Below are positions 62,243 to 64,000 of a stretch of DNA of 64,000 nucleotides, in pieces. This DNA is from Bacteroides sp. (GTDB lineage: Bacteria; Bacteroidota; Bacteroidia; Bacteroidales; Bacteroidaceae): NCBI GenBank assembly GCA_019416685.1, contig DXWV01000028.1, positions 1 through 64,000 of the forward strand, in the 5' to 3' direction. The notes under the pieces are model-generated. The model searched no databases and had not been told where the DNA came from. It was given only the letters and a program-made list of their open reading frames with translations. Position numbers and translations under genes: made by a program. Positions within the stretch are counted from its first letter, which is position 1, and each line of letters starts with the position of its first letter.

Positions 62243-63895
62243 ATGGCAACACCTCCGTTTAAGTATCAGCCCATGTTTGAACATGGAGAAGATAAGACTG
62301 AGTATTATCTGCTTACCAAAGACTATGTATCGGTAAGCGAGTTTGAAGGAAATCCGATTCTGAAAGTAGAGAAAGAAGGGCTTACGGCTATGGCTAATAC
62401 AGCTTTCCGTGATGTATCGTTCATGTTGCGTCGTTCACACAACGAGCAGGTGGCAAAGATTCTGAGCGATCCCGAAGCAAGTGATAACGACAAATACGTA
62501 GCACTCACTTTCCTGCGTAATGCAGAAGTAGCTGCCAAAGGGGTATTGCCTTTCTGCCAGGATACCGGTACGGCTATCGTGCATGGTGAAAAAGGACAGC
62601 AGGTATGGACTGGCTATTGTGACGAAGAAGCACTCTCACTCGGTGTTTACAAAACATATACCGAAGAGAACCTGCGTTACTCTCAGAATGCTCCTTTGAA
62701 CATGTACGATGAGGTGAATACAAAATGTAACCTGCCTGCCCAAATCGATATCGAGGCAACAGAAGGGATGGAGTACAAATTTCTTTGTGTGACTAAAGGA
62801 GGTGGATCTGCCAATAAAACTTATTTATATCAGGAAACAAAAGCGATTCTGAATCCGGGTACGCTGGTTCCTTTCCTTGTGGAGAAGATGAAGACGCTGG
62901 GCACAGCTGCCTGTCCTCCTTATCACATTGCATTCGTGATTGGCGGTACTTCGGCTGAGAAGAACCTGCTCACTGTGAAGCTTGCTTCTACACACTATTA
63001 TGATGAACTGCCTACTACCGGAAATGAGTACGGTCGTGCTTTCCGTGATATCGAACTGGAAAAAGAAGTGTTGGCTGAGGCTCAGCGCATCGGACTTGGT
63101 GCACAGTTTGGCGGTAAATACCTGGCACATGATGTACGTATCATCCGTTTGCCTCGTCATGGTGCTTCTTGTCCGGTAGGTCTTGGGGTATCCTGCTCTG
63201 CCGACCGTAATATTAAATGTAAGATCAATAAAGACGGTATCTGGATTGAGAAGTTAGATGATAATCCGGGTAGCTTGATTCCTGCAGAGCTTCGTAATAC
63301 AGGTGAGGGTGATGCGGTTAAGATTGACCTGAACCGTCCGATGCAGGAGATTTTGAAAGAACTGACTAAGTATCCGGTATCTACCCGCCTATCACTTAAT
63401 GGAACAATAATCGTAGGACGTGATATCGCTCATGCTAAGCTGAAAGAGCGTCTGGATCGTGGTGAGGATCTGCCTCAGTATATTAAGGATCATCCCATTT
63501 ACTACGCTGGTCCTGCCAAGACTCCTCAGGGAATGGCTTGTGGCTCTATGGGCCCCACTACTGCCGGACGTATGGACTCATATGTAGAGCTGTTCCAGAG
63601 TCATGGTGGCAGTATGATTATGCTTGCCAAGGGTAATCGTAGCCAGCAGGTGACTGATGCTTGTAAGAAGTATGGTGGTTTCTATCTGGGTTCTATCGGT
63701 GGTCCTGCAGCTATCCTTGCTCAGAACAATATCAAGAGCATTGAATGTGTGGAATATCCCGAACTGGGTATGGAAGCTATCTGGAAGATTGAAGTAGAAA
63801 ACTTCCCGGCATTCATTCTGGTAGATGATAAAGGCAATGACTTTTTCAAACAGATTAAACCACGTTGTGTAGGTGGTAGTTGCGAAGGTAAGTAA
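62243..63895 (+). CDS. Fumarate hydratase class I (iron-sulfur)
   Basis: Interconverts fumarate and L-malate in the reductive branch used by Bacteroides for succinate and propionate formation; cytoplasmic, oxygen-sensitive [4Fe-4S] enzyme. The single chain of 550 residues carries both fumarase alpha (about 40-330) and beta (about 340-540) regions, as in class I FumA/FumB. Cluster-ligand cysteines are expected at LPFCQDTGTA, CPVGLGVSCSADRN and the intervening TAACPPYH region. The beta part has GPAKTPQGMACGSMGPTTAGRMDSY and LAKGNRSQQVTDACKKYGGFYLGSIGGPAA, both strongly conserved. The gene has its own promoter and terminator. Confidence 0.96.
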   Translation: MATPPFKYQPMFEHGEDKTEYYLLTKDYVSVSEFEGNPILKVEKEGLTAMANTAFRDVSFMLRRSHNEQVAKILSDPEASDNDKYVALTFLRNAEVAAKGVLPFCQDTGTAIVHGEKGQQVWTGYCDEEALSLGVYKTYTEENLRYSQNAPLNMYDEVNTKCNLPAQIDIEATEGMEYKFLCVTKGGGSANKTYLYQETKAILNPGTLVPFLVEKMKTLGTAACPPYHIAFVIGGTSAEKNLLTVKLASTHYYDELPTTGNEYGRAFRDIELEKEVLAEAQRIGLGAQFGGKYLAHDVRIIRLPRHGASCPVGLGVSCSADRNIKCKINKDGIWIEKLDDNPGSLIPAELRNTGEGDAVKIDLNRPMQEILKELTKYPVSTRLSLNGTIIVGRDIAHAKLKERLDRGEDLPQYIKDHPIYYAGPAKTPQGMACGSMGPTTAGRMDSYVELFQSHGGSMIMLAKGNRSQQVTDACKKYGGFYLGSIGGPAAILAQNNIKSIECVEYPELGMEAIWKIEVENFPAFILVDDKGNDFFKQIKPRCVGGSCEGK

Positions 63896-63936
63896 TGCCG
63901 TGACTATGTATCATCTGTAACACTTGAGTAACTTTT

Positions 63937-63976
63937 GGGGCATCTGTATTTTAGATTAGTACAGGTGCCCTTTTTA
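63937..63976 (+). terminator. Terminator of fumarate hydratase
   Basis: GGGCATCTGTA pairs with TACAGGTGCCC (one wobble pair) and is followed by TTTTT. Confidence 0.82.
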
Positions 63977-64000
63977 TAATTAAACACCATCTATGTATCA

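Overview
The window is Bacteroides chromosome, probably from the B. thetaiotaomicron group. The evidence is the low-GC DNA, the promoters with the Bacteroides -7 motif TAnnTTTG, the weak Shine-Dalgarno sequences, several SusC/SusD outer-membrane pairs with lipoproteins, a hybrid two-component regulator, and housekeeping genes typical of Bacteroidales (tdk, rsmI, hflX, a DUF4954 protein, class I fumarase). Species assignment is inference from gene content only.

Layout. 1-5710: tRNA-Lys(TTT), an AI-2E family membrane protein, thymidine kinase, a conserved unknown, RsmI, a coiled-coil lipoprotein, a HAD phosphatase and a MarC-family protein. 6050-37589: a large SusC/SusD switching locus. 37633-41582: a small lipoprotein, HflX and a hexapeptide-repeat protein. 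41649-61733: a glycan-utilisation locus with a hybrid two-component regulator, a GH18 protein, SusC/SusD, a GH29 fucosidase and a GH20 hexosaminidase. An orphan RHS tip with a candidate immunity lipoprotein interrupts it between regulator and enzymes. 62243-63895: class I fumarate hydratase.

The outstanding system is at 6050-37589. One complete susC (minus strand, 8747-11932) has a promoter and lies back to back with a tyrosine recombinase gene (12385-13566). Beyond the recombinase lie three further susC bodies on the plus strand (14514, 22795 and 31126). None has a start codon, signal peptide or N-terminal domain, and each is followed by its own susD and, in cassettes 1 and 2, a lipoprotein gene; a secreted peptidase gene follows in each (C10, M6, C10). 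All three bodies begin at the same short sequence, which occurs in inverted orientation inside the complete susC at codons 68-80. The site is 39 bp, identical between the expressed gene and cassette 3, with 1 mismatch in cassette 2 and 6 in cassette 1, and it is centred on the palindrome TGCAAAGACTTTGCA. Inversion between the expressed site and any silent site would move the promoter, the signal peptide and the first 67 codons in frame onto a different SusC body. Predicted hybrids are 1056, 998 and 1026 residues, against 1061 for the current protein. This is a four-state surface-transporter switch, of the same general kind as the SusC/SusD (RagA/RagB) inversions reported in B. fragilis genomes. 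The linked peptidases suggest that the cargo is peptide or protein derived.

Other points of interest are three separate intergenic arrays of 23, 22 and 21 bp period, a 187-bp imperfect palindrome with perfect 23-bp ends before fumarase, an imperfect inverted repeat that overlaps a spuriously extended start, and T9SS-like C-terminal tails on several secreted proteins.
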